From positions 248,001-312,000 of the forward strand of contig CBDDTF010000002.1 in NCBI GenBank assembly GCA_965233705.1: DNA of 64,000 bases. The letters are read 5' to 3'. The translations under genes and the position numbers were made by a program. Below are positions 1 through 7,807 of the stretch, in pieces. The stretch's first letter is position 1, and every line of letters starts with the position of its first letter. Source of the DNA: Algihabitans sp965233705 (lineage in GTDB: Bacteria > Pseudomonadota > Alphaproteobacteria > Kiloniellales > DSM-21159). Below the pieces are notes generated by a model. It saw only the letters and a program-made list of their open reading frames with translations, did not search any database and was not told where the DNA came from.

Positions 1-203
1 GAGTCCGACAGATAGAGCTGCCGAATCCGCTGCATGACATAGTCCGTATTGGTGCTGTTGACGATGTCCTCGCTCATCTCCTGACCAAGCCCACGAGCGA
101 TGAACGTATCGAGCTCGTGGTCAAAGTCGCGAACGAATTGGCTCACCTCGTCTTGGTCGGCGTGGTGGTAAGATATAAAGCATTTCCGACGCACAACTGC
201 CAT
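1..203 (-). CDS. TIR-like (DUF1863/ThsB-like) domain protein, 3' part outside window
   Basis: Read from ATG at 203 leftwards, an open frame of 67 codons runs off the window edge, so only the N-terminus is seen. It opens with a basic stretch, then KCFISYHHADQ at about residues 7-17 and DTDYVMQRIRQLYLSDS-like sequence near residue 60 (here NTDYVMQRIRQLYLSDS). This matches my knowledge of the MTH538/DUF1863 branch of TIR-like domains, which includes the Thoeris protein ThsB. These domains act in NAD-based antiphage signalling or as stand-alone TIR effectors. The start lies 35 nt after the stop of the small MARKPN-type gene, so the two are probably one transcript. It sits in a lower-GC island beside tRNA-Arg. 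Whether a ThsA-like partner or an enzymatic glutamate is present cannot be seen. Confidence 0.75.
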   Translation of the reverse strand, partial: MAVVRRKCFISYHHADQDEVSQFVRDFDHELDTFIARGLGQEMSEDIVNSTNTDYVMQRIRQLYLSD

Positions 204-237
204 CGACCGTCTCCTCGCGACTGTGCGCCCTGCTGGG

Positions 238-390
238 CTACTTGCCCTTCTTGCGCCTGTCGGGCCGCTGCGTCAGTGCCGAAGCGGCTGCTGACTTCTG
301 AGCCTTGGTAGACTTCGGGTCCCGCAGCACTTTCGCTGCGGCCGATGCGGCACGGGCACTCGTCACTTCCTTGTTTGGTTTCCTAGCCAT
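238..390 (-). CDS. MARKPN-type small basic protein (50 aa)
   Basis: This 50-codon ORF begins MARKPNKEVTSARAASAA and ends in a Lys/Arg-rich tail, with no membrane segment. I recall short proteins with this same N-terminal signature, containing A-S-x-A-x-x-L-R repeats, in many proteobacteria; none has a function known to me. The longer in-frame reading from 477 is not chosen because the family signature starts exactly at the ATG at 390. A good sigma-70-like promoter lies 38-66 nt upstream. It precedes the TIR-domain gene by 34 nt, which suggests a functional pair. The composition (Ala/Ser/Lys-rich, low hydrophobicity) fits a disordered or helical cytosolic protein. Confidence 0.7.
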   Translation of the reverse strand: MARKPNKEVTSARAASAAAKVLRDPKSTKAQKSAAASALTQRPDRRKKGK

Positions 391-427
391 ATCACGACTC
401 GCAATGGTTGAAGACACCGTCACTGTA

Positions 428-456
428 ACGCTAGCGAGTCGTATACTTGCTGTCAA
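428..456 (-). promoter_or_regulatory. Putative sigma-70 promoter for the MARKPN/TIR pair
   Basis: On the minus strand TTGACA (456-451) is followed after 17 nt by TAGCGT (433-428). The -35 is perfect and the -10 is weak. It lies 38 nt upstream of the small gene's ATG in a visibly AT-richer stretch, which fits a transcript covering both island genes. Confidence 0.5.
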
Positions 457-507
457 TATTTTACGAGCACAAAACAAGAACCATACTAGATGAGGTAATT
501 GCTGCGA

Positions 508-1047
508 CTAGTATCCGACGATGCACAAGGAGAATGGCATTCGGATACGCGAGTGCCCGAAGAGCGCATCAGCCACAGCCACGGTATTGTCGTAGTCGTT
601 GCTGGTGACTTCCCTGCCGCCCGACTTGTACCTGTACCCATTCGGGACGGCGAGCACCAAGTGATCCAGGTTCACCATCACAAGCGCTTGAATGAGGTCG
701 CGATATACCGCATTGCCCATCCAAGCTCGGCCCGCCTCGACCTCTAGGCCAGCGCGCCACTCTGGCTGCCAAGCGTCAATCTCGTACTGCAAGCTCGGCT
801 GGGCGTTCTCCCCAAAGAAGACCGGTCGCCGTATCTTCTGCTCTGCGCGCTTCCCCGCCTCGACCACAAATCCGAGGTCAGTTAGGTCCGGGCGAAGGAC
901 GGCAAGAACCTCGTCGCTTGTCAGTCCCTTCGCCAGATCGCGGGTAGATATCTCCGATTCGTGACGCTCGAACACCCCAACCAATTCTTCGATGAAGTCG
1001 GGTGGGCTCTGGGTTCTTGGGAACGTTGCGAATCGTACAAAGGGCAT
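508..1047 (-). CDS. PD-(D/E)XK nuclease-like protein (BglII-like restriction endonuclease fold?)
   Basis: This 179-aa protein has no signal peptide. The central segment YEIDAWQPEWRAGLEVEAG (about residues 87-105) has an acidic residue followed after eleven residues by E-x-E, the spacing of a PD-(D/E)XK active site with an E instead of K, as seen in BglII-like enzymes. The following AVYRDLIQALVMVNLDHLVL helix is typical of widespread unannotated proteins of this type. No DNA methyltransferase partner is visible. The gene starts about 25 nt after the 3' end of tRNA-Arg and has no clear Shine-Dalgarno, so it may be read through from the tRNA. The lower GC and the neighbouring TIR gene suggest a defence island. 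The nuclease role is inference; the ORF itself is solid. Confidence 0.65.
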   Translation of the reverse strand: MPFVRFATFPRTQSPPDFIEELVGVFERHESEISTRDLAKGLTSDEVLAVLRPDLTDLGFVVEAGKRAEQKIRRPVFFGENAQPSLQYEIDAWQPEWRAGLEVEAGRAWMGNAVYRDLIQALVMVNLDHLVLAVPNGYRYKSGGREVTSNDYDNTVAVADALFGHSRIRMPFSLCIVGY

Positions 1048-1072
1048 TCAGCACCACTGGTGTCATGAAAAT

Positions 1073-1149
1073 TGGCGCGCCCGGCAGGATTTGAACCTGC
1101 GACCTACGGCTTAGGAGGCCGTCGCTCTATCCAGCTGAGCTACGGGCGC
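1073..1149 (-). tRNA. tRNA-Arg(CCT), complete with encoded CCA
   Basis: The minus strand reads GCGCCCG-TA-GCTC... with the acceptor stem closed by CGGGCGC, discriminator G and CCA. The anticodon loop CTCCTAA gives anticodon CCT (reads AGG), and the T-loop GGTTCGAATCC is canonical. All four arms pair by eye. A half copy of a different tRNA-Arg(CCT) lies about 90 nt upstream. Confidence 0.95.
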
Positions 1150-1235
1150 TGAAACGGTCCGCAAACGCCATCGCGAACCGTGATCGTGACTTGCATACCC
1201 TGTAATTACAATATCTTATCTCGTTCAGGTTCAGG

Positions 1236-1276
1236 GATTAGGAATCTGGTGCTCTATCCGGCTGAGCTACGGGGAC
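1236..1276 (-). pseudogene. 5' half of a second tRNA-Arg(CCT), broken in the anticodon arm
   Basis: From 1276 leftwards the sequence reads GTCCCCG-TA-GCTC, a D-loop, GAGC, then anticodon stem CCAGA and loop TTCCTAA (anticodon CCT). Homology stops two bases into the 3' anticodon stem; the expected TCTGG and T-arm are absent. This is what integration of an element inside a tRNA gene leaves at one junction. The acceptor and anticodon stems differ from the intact tRNA-Arg(CCT) nearby, so this is not a simple duplicate of it. Confidence 0.8.
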
Positions 1277-1468
1277 ACGCCGAGGCGGGCGGCCTGCGGG
1301 CCGCGCGCGGCGGTCGGTGCGCCAGGGCGCCGGGGCGCCGCCGACGGGCCGGAGGCTGCAATCTGCGGCTTCGCGGCGCCGGGCGCAAGAGGCGCGCGCC
1401 GCCGTGTACGCCGCCGAGCTCCCCGCCGTGCCGCCGAGCTCCCCGCCGTGCCGCCGGCCCGGGGGCGT

Positions 1469-2422
1469 TCACAGCCAGCCGAGCAGGCGGAGCGAAGCGA
1501 GGGCGGCGGCCAGGGCGGCGAGGCAGCCGGCCAGGGTCCAGGCGCCGTCCTCCGCCGTCACGCCCAGGGCGACCAGGAAGACCGCCGTGCCCGGCGCCAT
1601 CACCCCGAAGGGCACCACCGCCAGCGGCACCATCAGCCCGGCCATGGCCAGTACGCAGAGCATGGCCGCCAGCAGGCCGGGGCCGCGCGTCATCCAGGTC
1701 AGGCGCGGGCGCAGCACCCGGTCGATCCGGCGCAGCCAGGGCTCGGCCCGTGTCACCCCCTCGGCGAGCGGCCGGCGGCGCACCGGCAGGCGGCGCAGCC
1801 GCGCCGGCATCCAGGGCTGGCGGCGGCCGAGCAGCGCCTGGCCGGCGATCAGCGCGAGCAGCCCGGCGGTCAGCACCGACATGCCGGGAATCGCGCCGAT
1901 CACCGGCAGGATCGCCAGCAGTGCCGGCACCAGCAGCAGCGGCCCGAAGGCCCGCCCGGCCACCTCGTCGAGCAGCGCGCCGAGCCGCACCGTCCGCGGG
2001 CCCTCGGCCCGCTCGCCACCGTCATCGCTTGGCCCCTCGGCGCCGCCACGGCCGTCGCCGTCCCGCTGGCCGCCGTCCCTCTTACCGCCGTCCCTCTTGC
2101 CGCCGTCCCTCTCGTCACTGCCCGCGTCGTCACCGCCCGCGTCGCCGCCGCCGGCCTCGAGCAGCCGCCGGGCGACCGCGGCCAAACCGTCCCGCCGGCC
2201 CCCGCCCTCTGGCTCGGCCGTACCGGCCGGCCGGGCGGCAGCGTCTTGCGGCCGCCCGAGGCCGGAGGCGGCGGCGCCCTGCCCCGCGCTCTGCGATCCG
2301 GACGGACCGCCGGGGCGGCACGGGTGGGCGTCGGGCCGGATCGGCACGGGCGAAGACTCCTTTGGAAACGGGACCGGTGGGAAGACGGCTGGCGGCCCGT
2401 CAGCGGCCGCTGCCGGGATCAA
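1469..2422 (-). CDS. ExoD-like membrane protein with long low-complexity N-terminus
   Basis: The C-terminal ~180 residues (starting around TVRLGALLDEVAGRAFG) carry several hydrophobic segments and the pattern of the ExoD family: a short amphipathic helix, LLLVPALLAILP, PGMSVLTAGLLAL, then a final multi-helix block. ExoD proteins are inner-membrane proteins linked to exopolysaccharide production. They usually have about 200 residues, whereas this frame has 317. The extra ~135 N-terminal residues are Pro/Gly/Arg-rich and include an in-frame 15-bp tandem repeat (RDGGK, about 2079-2123), so the true start may be much later than the ATG at 2422. It is divergent from the next gene. Confidence 0.7.
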   Translation of the reverse strand: MIPAAAADGPPAVFPPVPFPKESSPVPIRPDAHPCRPGGPSGSQSAGQGAAASGLGRPQDAAARPAGTAEPEGGGRRDGLAAVARRLLEAGGGDAGGDDAGSDERDGGKRDGGKRDGGQRDGDGRGGAEGPSDDGGERAEGPRTVRLGALLDEVAGRAFGPLLLVPALLAILPVIGAIPGMSVLTAGLLALIAGQALLGRRQPWMPARLRRLPVRRRPLAEGVTRAEPWLRRIDRVLRPRLTWMTRGPGLLAAMLCVLAMAGLMVPLAVVPFGVMAPGTAVFLVALGVTAEDGAWTLAGCLAALAAALASLRLLGWL

Positions 2423-2665
2423 CGGCCGGGGGACGGGGGGCGTTCCCGGCAGCGCCGCCAGTGCGCCCCGGCCGGCCGTGCCGCCGCCGCCGGGCCCCGC
2501 CGGCCACTCCGTCGCCCGCCTGGCGCGGCAACCGGCCGGTCCCCTGGGCGACTCGCGCGCAATGCGTTCTTATGCGACAATTCCCAGCGTCGGACTGGAC
2601 TTGACGCCACGGGCACCGCGCGGCGGCCGGTCCGGCGCCCGAGGGACAGCGCGGAAGGCGCAGCC

Positions 2666-3991
2666 ATGGCCGAAGGTCCGCACGAGGTCTTGCCGGGGGC
2701 GGCCGCGGGAGCGGGCGAGACCACGCGCGCCGCCGGCGAGCCGCGGCCGGGCGCGCCGCTGGCCGGCACCGAGGTCTTCGCCTTCGACGGGCGCGGCAAG
2801 GGCAGCTTCGACGAAACCCACATCGTCGGCTCGGAGATCGTGCGCGGCACCCCGGCGCCCGAGGCGGTCGACCGCGCCCGGCGGGTGCGCAACATCGTCG
2901 AGCTGGTCGGCGAACCGGAGGTCTCCACCGACTCCATCCGCTTCATCCTCGACGGGCTGCGGGGCGTGCGGCCCGGCGACCGCCTGAGCGACCGGGAGCT
3001 GCGCCAGTTCCGCGACCACATCCGCGAGGAAGCCGGGCGGCTCAAGCGCCTGCACCGGGCGCGCCCGGTCGACCACGCCCTGGGCGAGCGCAAGCTGGCG
3101 CCGGTGCCGCCGGTCAAGGGCAGGGCCGGGGGAGAAGCCGAGGCCGGGGGCGAAGCCGGGGTCGGGGGCGAAGCCGGGGCCGGGGGCGAAGCCGGGGTCG
3201 GGGGCGAAGCCGGGGCCGGGGACAAAGCCGGGGCTGGCACCGGCGGGGCCGAGGGCGCGGCCGCCAAGCCGCGCGACGGCGCCTTCGACCCGCCGCCGCA
3301 GTTCTGGCTGGAGGGTCAGCAGGTGCGCTGGAAGCCCTACCGCGCGCTGGACTGCACCTGGGCGCTGCTGCGGCGCGACAGCCGCCACCTGATCGAGATT
3401 CTGGAGATCGACCTCGACCGCAAGGAGGAGAACCTGCAGTCCTTCCGCATCAGCCACGAAGAGAGCTCGAAGATCGTCGAGGAGCTGACCCGCATCATCA
3501 AGCACAACCTCAGCTCCGCCATCACCGCCGAGAGCCTGGGCCTGACCTCGACCGCCAGCATCGAGTCGGAGGCGACGGCGCGCGAGCTGGCGGAGATCGC
3601 GACCCGGCGCCAGTGGGTGCTGATCGTCACCCACGTGCGGGTCGAGGTGACCCTGCGTCTGCGCCGGCGGATCGACATCGTCGAGACCTGGGGCTGGCGC
3701 GGCGCCGACTGCCCGCTGCGCAGCTACGTGCCGGACCGCCACGCCTATTCCCTGCACGGTCCGGCGCGCAGCTACAGCCTGGTGCACACGGCCGAGTACC
3801 ACCTGCTGCGCCAGGATCTGGACCACGCCGAGGTCAGCCACGCCTACTGGTGGGAACGCACGGAGGAAGACTTCATGCGGCGCTTCCGGGCCAGCTTCAG
3901 CCCACCCGCGCGGCCGGGCGGCCCGCCCGGCGCCCCGCCCTGGATGCCCGAACTGCCCTGGCCGCCGGACACGCCGCCGGACGTCCCCTGA
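2666..3991 (+). CDS. Unknown protein with internal Gly-Glu-Ala repeat linker
   Basis: This 441-aa product starts at ATG 2666 behind GGAAGG; the much longer frame upstream is antisense to exoD and not credible. An N-terminal part (about 30-150) contains VFAFDGRGKGSFDETHIVG and a helical segment. It is followed by a repeated GEAG(A/V)G linker from an 18-bp DNA repeat at about 3121-3235. A C-terminal conserved-looking domain (about 205-420) is rich in Trp, Arg and Glu (WLEGQQVRWKPYRALDCTW; HAYWWERTEEDF). There is no signal peptide or membrane segment. I do not recognise the family. The linker separates two well-composed domains, which argues that the gene is real. Confidence 0.6.
   Translation: MAEGPHEVLPGAAAGAGETTRAAGEPRPGAPLAGTEVFAFDGRGKGSFDETHIVGSEIVRGTPAPEAVDRARRVRNIVELVGEPEVSTDSIRFILDGLRGVRPGDRLSDRELRQFRDHIREEAGRLKRLHRARPVDHALGERKLAPVPPVKGRAGGEAEAGGEAGVGGEAGAGGEAGVGGEAGAGDKAGAGTGGAEGAAAKPRDGAFDPPPQFWLEGQQVRWKPYRALDCTWALLRRDSRHLIEILEIDLDRKEENLQSFRISHEESSKIVEELTRIIKHNLSSAITAESLGLTSTASIESEATARELAEIATRRQWVLIVTHVRVEVTLRLRRRIDIVETWGWRGADCPLRSYVPDRHAYSLHGPARSYSLVHTAEYHLLRQDLDHAEVSHAYWWERTEEDFMRRFRASFSPPARPGGPPGAPPWMPELPWPPDTPPDVP
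3121..3238 (+). repeat. 18-bp in-frame tandem repeat
   Basis: About six imperfect copies of the unit GGGGCCGGGGGCGAAGCC (with T for C variants) run head to tail and encode GEAGAG/GEAGVG. The 18-bp period keeps the reading frame, as expected for replication-slippage expansion inside a linker. Confidence 0.85.
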
Positions 3992-4142
3992 CGGCGCGCG
4001 GGCGCGGCCCGGCGCGCGCCCTAAGTCCAACGAAAGTCCAGCAGTCCGACGCCCCGCCGTCCCGCCTTCCCGCCTTCCGCCGTCCCGTGTTCCGCTGTGC
4101 CGAACCCCGGCGCCCCGGCCGCATGGCGCCACCCCCTGTGCG

Positions 4143-5003
4143 TCAGTTGCCGACGGCGAGGCTGGCGTTGTTGCCCACCGCGGTGGCCGTGGAGGCGGCC
4201 AGCGGCCGCCCGCTCAGGCCCATGTTGACCTGGTTGCCCACCGCCACGCGCGCGATGCCGGAGGTCGCGGTCACGTCGTTCGGGCTGAACTGGGTCAGGT
4301 CGCCCTGGACCACCCCGTCGTTGGGGCCGGCCGGCGTCACCGAGAGCGCGACAGTGTTGGCCACCGTGGTCGCCTCGCTGGCCGCGGCCGCGCCCTCGAT
4401 GTCCGCGACGGTGGCCAACGAGTCGAGATCGCCCTGGGCGACCACGCCGGCCAGTACGCCGGACAGCAGCAGCAGGGCCAGATCCTGGTTGAGGTTGTCG
4501 CTCTCGCCCACGGCCTCGCCGGCCGCCGCAACCGCCGCCGCCTCGCCGCCCCCGGGCGCGGAGATCTGGCGCGCGAAGGGCGCCTTGGCCAGGGCGAACT
4601 GGCCGACGGTGAAGGCGACCGGCACATCGCTGCCGACGTCCAGGTTGTTCGCCACCGTGGTGGCGGCCGCGGCGACGTAGCCCAGGTCGACTTCGGCATC
4701 CAGCGCCGGCCGCCCCTCGGGCCAGGCGACGGTGACGCCCTCGATCTGCGAGACCGCGTTGGGGTCGCCGATCGCGAGCTGCAAGGCCTCCAGCGCCACG
4801 GCGCCGCTGGGCGTCAGCTCGGGCGTGACCGCGACGTCGGTGTCGACGTCGGTCGCGGCGGTCAGGCTCCAGGCCCAGTCGACCTGCTCGAAGGCCCAAG
4901 CCGGGGCCGAAACGAGGCCCCCGCCGGGCAGACCGCCCGAAGCGGCCAGTGCCAGGACCAGGGCGGCGCGGCTCGCGCCCCGCCAGACTGTGCGGCTTTG
5001 CAT
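4143..5003 (-). CDS. Exported protein with repeated A-x-x-V-x-N motifs
   Basis: This 286-aa protein starts at ATG 5003 behind GGAAGGAGAG. It has a Sec signal peptide ending near PAWA (about residue 37). The mature part is almost free of Lys and Cys and rich in Ala, Val, Asn and Gly. Short motifs recur: ATTVANNLDV, ATTVANTVAL, ARVAVGNQVN and ATAVGNNASL, the last lying near the C-terminus. This style resembles curlin-like or holdfast-anchor (HfaD-like) surface proteins built from repeated strands, but I cannot assign it. It precedes another small exported protein on the same strand that lies downstream of a PagL-type gene, so an envelope role is likely. Confidence 0.6.
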   Translation of the reverse strand: MQSRTVWRGASRAALVLALAASGGLPGGGLVSAPAWAFEQVDWAWSLTAATDVDTDVAVTPELTPSGAVALEALQLAIGDPNAVSQIEGVTVAWPEGRPALDAEVDLGYVAAAATTVANNLDVGSDVPVAFTVGQFALAKAPFARQISAPGGGEAAAVAAAGEAVGESDNLNQDLALLLLSGVLAGVVAQGDLDSLATVADIEGAAAASEATTVANTVALSVTPAGPNDGVVQGDLTQFSPNDVTATSGIARVAVGNQVNMGLSGRPLAASTATAVGNNASLAVGN

Positions 5004-5412
5004 GGCGTCTCTCCTTCCGCCTCCTCGGCGCCGACCAGCGACCCGCCCGGGCCGCGCGGCGCGCCTCCTGCGTTCGGTCAGTTTCACCGCTGCGTGTGGG
5101 GCTGGCGAGAACCTCAACGGACAGGCCTACCCGCGCGGATGGGCAGGCACCCGCGCGAAAGAGGTAGCGCGCCCGCGCCGCCCGTCCCCTCGGGGCAGCG
5201 CGACGCGCACCGAAGGAGGCTGCGGCGAGAAGACGGCCCCGCGCGCAGGGGCCGCTTGGGGGCGTCCGTTTGGGAGACGTCCGTGTGCAGTGCAGGGCGC
5301 CCCGAAGCGCGGGCAGCGCGGCCGGCCGCACCTGCCTGTCACGGCCCCTGTCCTTGCGACAGGGTGCGCGCTCGAGGCCCGCGTTCGCCGCGGGCACTCC
5401 GCGCGCCGCCGC
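5004..5412. other. Intergenic stretch without a supported gene
   Basis: 409 bp of GC-rich sequence upstream of the exported-protein gene. The only clear structure is a perfect 7-bp hairpin, CCCTGTC-cttgc-GACAGGG, at 5346-5364, which could end transcription from the minus-strand gene finishing at 5413 although no T-run follows. No promoter pair is convincing. Confidence 0.5.
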
Positions 5413-5799
5413 TCAGGGGCGCAGGGGCTGGCCCGTCTGGGCGCGGCGGCGCAGCGCCTCGATGCGGGCGTCGTTGGACAGCGCGTTGCCGTCGTTGGGG
5501 CCCATGATGCCGGAAATGGCACCGGCGACACCGGTGCCGGCCGAGTTTTCCGCCGACTTCTCGGCCGACTTCTCGGCCGGCTTCTCGGCCGCCTCCCCCT
5601 CGCCCGGGCTTTCCTGGTGCACCGGAGCGGTCGGGGCGGCCTTGAGCCGAGACTCCTGCGAGTCGGCCTGCCAGTTCCAGGCCGGCTGCTGCGCCGCCAC
5701 CGGCGCGGCGATCGCCGAGAGCGCGACAAATCCCAGCAGTCCCCCCAGCAGCAGGCCGGCCAGGCCGGCGGCCAGGATCCATGCAGCAGTGCGAGACAC
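5413..5799 (-). CDS. Small membrane-anchored or exported protein with EKSA repeats
   Basis: The likely start is GTG at 5799, preceded by AAGGGAG at good spacing; the long upstream extension of this frame overlaps the pagL-type gene antisense and is rejected. The 128-aa product has a strong N-terminal hydrophobic segment (residues 6-34) followed by VAAQQ, so it is a signal peptide or single anchor. After it comes an AEKPAEKSAEKSAENSA repeat (12-bp DNA unit, about 5551-5590) and a short C-terminal segment, NDARIEALRRRAQTGQ. I do not recognise the family. Confidence 0.5.
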   Translation of the reverse strand: MSRTAAWILAAGLAGLLLGGLLGFVALSAIAAPVAAQQPAWNWQADSQESRLKAAPTAPVHQESPGEGEAAEKPAEKSAEKSAENSAGTGVAGAISGIMGPNDGNALSNDARIEALRRRAQTGQPLRP

Positions 5800-5975
5800 G
5801 ACGAGGCTCCCTTGCCGGTGCCGAGCTTGCCGGTGCCGAGGCCGCCGTCTGCGACCCGTCTGCGGCCGGCCGCAGCACGGCGCCTTCGATCTGCCGCGCA
5901 GCATGCCGCCGCCGGCCTCTCCTTCGCGATTGACTGGAGGGAGAGGAGACCTCGCCCGAGGAGGCAGCCGCCTGG

Positions 5976-6485
5976 CTATTCGAACAGGGTGTCGACCGGC
6001 AAATGGTAGTAGAGGCTCAGCACCTCGGTGCCCGGGTTGTCGTCGCCGATCCCGGCGTTCGACAGGTGCCCGAAGGCCAGCGACAAGCGGGAGCGGTCGT
6101 CGAAGCGGTAGCCCAGCTCGATCGTCGAGCGAAACTCGATGGGGCTGCCGAGATCCTTGCCGCCGCCCTCGTAGAAGCCGCCGACGCCGGTGCTGCCGGT
6201 CAGCACGATGCGCCGGCCGAAGTAGATGTCGATCAGCAGGCCGCCGCCGGCCCACAGCGCCCCGGCCGAGGTCGCCTCGATGCCGGCCCAGGGCTTGACG
6301 ATGTTCAGGAAGCGCTGGCCGTGGCGGTACTCCAGGCGGAAGTCGGCCTGGTTGTCGTCCTGGGCGATCAGGTCCCACCAGCCGGCCCCGAAGGAGAGAA
6401 AGCCGGGGTCCTCTTCGGCCCAGGCGCCCCCCGCACCGAGCCAGAGCGGCAGGCCGACGAGCATGGCAAGCAAACGACGCGGCAT
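5976..6485 (-). CDS. pagL: Lipid A 3-O-deacylase, PagL family
   Basis: This 169-aa protein has a signal peptide ending at AWA (residue 23), and the rest alternates like an 8-strand outer-membrane barrel with a C-terminal Phe-Glu end. The PagL catalytic triad is visible: His140 and Ser142 in FGHLSNAG, and Glu154 in NPGTEVL. PagL enzymes remove the 3-position acyl chain from lipid A in the outer membrane. The gene is monocistronic or followed at a distance by two small exported proteins. The length matches the family (about 170). The symbol is given by family; substrate specificity is inferred. Confidence 0.8.
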   Translation of the reverse strand: MPRRLLAMLVGLPLWLGAGGAWAEEDPGFLSFGAGWWDLIAQDDNQADFRLEYRHGQRFLNIVKPWAGIEATSAGALWAGGGLLIDIYFGRRIVLTGSTGVGGFYEGGGKDLGSPIEFRSTIELGYRFDDRSRLSLAFGHLSNAGIGDDNPGTEVLSLYYHLPVDTLFE

Positions 6486-6642
6486 GGAACGGCGTCCCCC
6501 GGACAGGCCCCTGAATATTGCCGCAAGAGTTTACTTTGTGACTGAATGTGGGCAAGCGCTGATTGCCGGCCGCGACCAGGCCGCGGTCTGTCCGGCCCCG
6601 CGCGGGGCGGTATCACCCCGCCTCCTCCGACCTCACCCGGCA

Positions 6643-7593
6643 TCACCGGTAATGCTTGTAGCGCTCCGTCGCCTCGACCAGGGCGCGGCGGATGCCCGGC
6701 TCCATCGCGGAATGTCCGGCGTCCGGAATGATGCGGAAGCTGGCGGTCGGCCAGGCCCGGTGCAGGTCGTAGGCCGAGGTCGGCGGGCAGACCGTGTCGT
6801 AGCGCCCCTGCACGATGGCGCCCGGGACGTCGCGCAGGCGCTCCGCCCGCTCCAGCAGCGCGCCCTCGGGCAGGAAGATGCGGTTGACGAAGTAGTGCGC
6901 CTCGATGCGCGCCAGCCCCAGCGCCATGTTGTCCTCGCCGAAGGCCGCCACGGTCTCCGGGCTCGGCATCAGGGTCGAGCAGGCGCCCTCGTAGGTGCTC
7001 CAGGCCCGCGCGGCCGGCAGGTGGACCCGCGGGTCGGGGTCCATCAGGCGGCGGTGGTAGGCCTGCAGCAGGTCGTCGCGCTCGGCCGGCGGCACGAAGC
7101 CGGCGAAGCGTTCCCAGACCTCGGGGAAGTAGGTCCGCATGCCGTAGAGGAACCAGGTCACCTCGCTGTGCCGGCACAGGAAGATGCCGCGCAGCAACAG
7201 CGCCGAGACCCGCTCGGGATGCGCCTGCGCGTAGGCCAGCGCCAGGGTGGAGCCCCAGGAGCCGCCGAACAGGTGCCAGCGCTCGACCCCCAGCCGCTCG
7301 CGCAGCAGCTCCATGTCGGCGACCAGGTCCTGGGTGGTGTTGGCCCGCGTCTCGCCCAGCGGCGTGGAGCGCCCCGCGCCGCGCTGGTCGAAGATGATGA
7401 TGCGGTAGGCCTGGGGGTCGAAGAAGCGGCGATGGTCCGGCGAGGCGCCGGCGCCGGGTCCGCCGTGCAGGAAGACCACGGGCTGCCCGGCGGGGTTGCC
7501 CGACTGCTCCCAGTAGAGGGTATGCAACTCGTCCACCGGCAGGCGGCCGGTCTCGTAGGCGTCGATGGGCGAAAAGAGATCGTGGGCCGCCAT
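6643..7593 (-). CDS. pip: Prolyl aminopeptidase
   Basis: This 316-aa alpha/beta-hydrolase has the oxyanion motif HGGPG (43-47), FDQRGAGRS (68-76) and the nucleophile elbow GGSWGS with Ser112. Late in the protein are PPTSAYDLHRAWP and the His of DAGHSAMEPGI. These are diagnostic of the S33 prolyl iminopeptidase family, which removes N-terminal proline from peptides in the cytosol. Its length is normal for the family. It is transcribed divergently from the thioesterase gene and stands alone. Confidence 0.93.
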   Translation of the reverse strand: MAAHDLFSPIDAYETGRLPVDELHTLYWEQSGNPAGQPVVFLHGGPGAGASPDHRRFFDPQAYRIIIFDQRGAGRSTPLGETRANTTQDLVADMELLRERLGVERWHLFGGSWGSTLALAYAQAHPERVSALLLRGIFLCRHSEVTWFLYGMRTYFPEVWERFAGFVPPAERDDLLQAYHRRLMDPDPRVHLPAARAWSTYEGACSTLMPSPETVAAFGEDNMALGLARIEAHYFVNRIFLPEGALLERAERLRDVPGAIVQGRYDTVCPPTSAYDLHRAWPTASFRIIPDAGHSAMEPGIRRALVEATERYKHYR

Positions 7594-7753
7594 TGGGTCT
7601 CCCTGAGCGGTGGCCGAGCCGGCGCGGGCCCGTTCTTATATCGCGCCCGCCGCGGCGGTCGACACCCCTGCGCGCCGGGAAGCTGTCTTGTGCCGGCGGG
7701 GCGCCCGGGCGCCGCTTTGTCGCCGTCCGGGGCCATGCTAAAGCAGCGGCGCA

Positions 7754-7802
7754 GAAGAAAAAGTCCGAAAGAAAAAGTCCGAAAGACAACGTCCGAAGGA
7801 TA
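7754..7802 (+). repeat. 14-bp tandem repeat upstream of the thioesterase gene
   Basis: About three copies of AGAAAAAGTCCGAA (third copy degenerate) lie directly before the thioesterase gene. The last copy, CGAAGGA, supplies its Shine-Dalgarno. Confidence 0.7.
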
Positions 7803-7807
7803 GCCCG

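Noticed and set aside
1448..2665. Upstream extension of the unknown gene at 2666 back to 1448
   Set aside because: It runs antisense to the exoD-like gene with low-complexity product; a good ribosome site marks ATG 2666.
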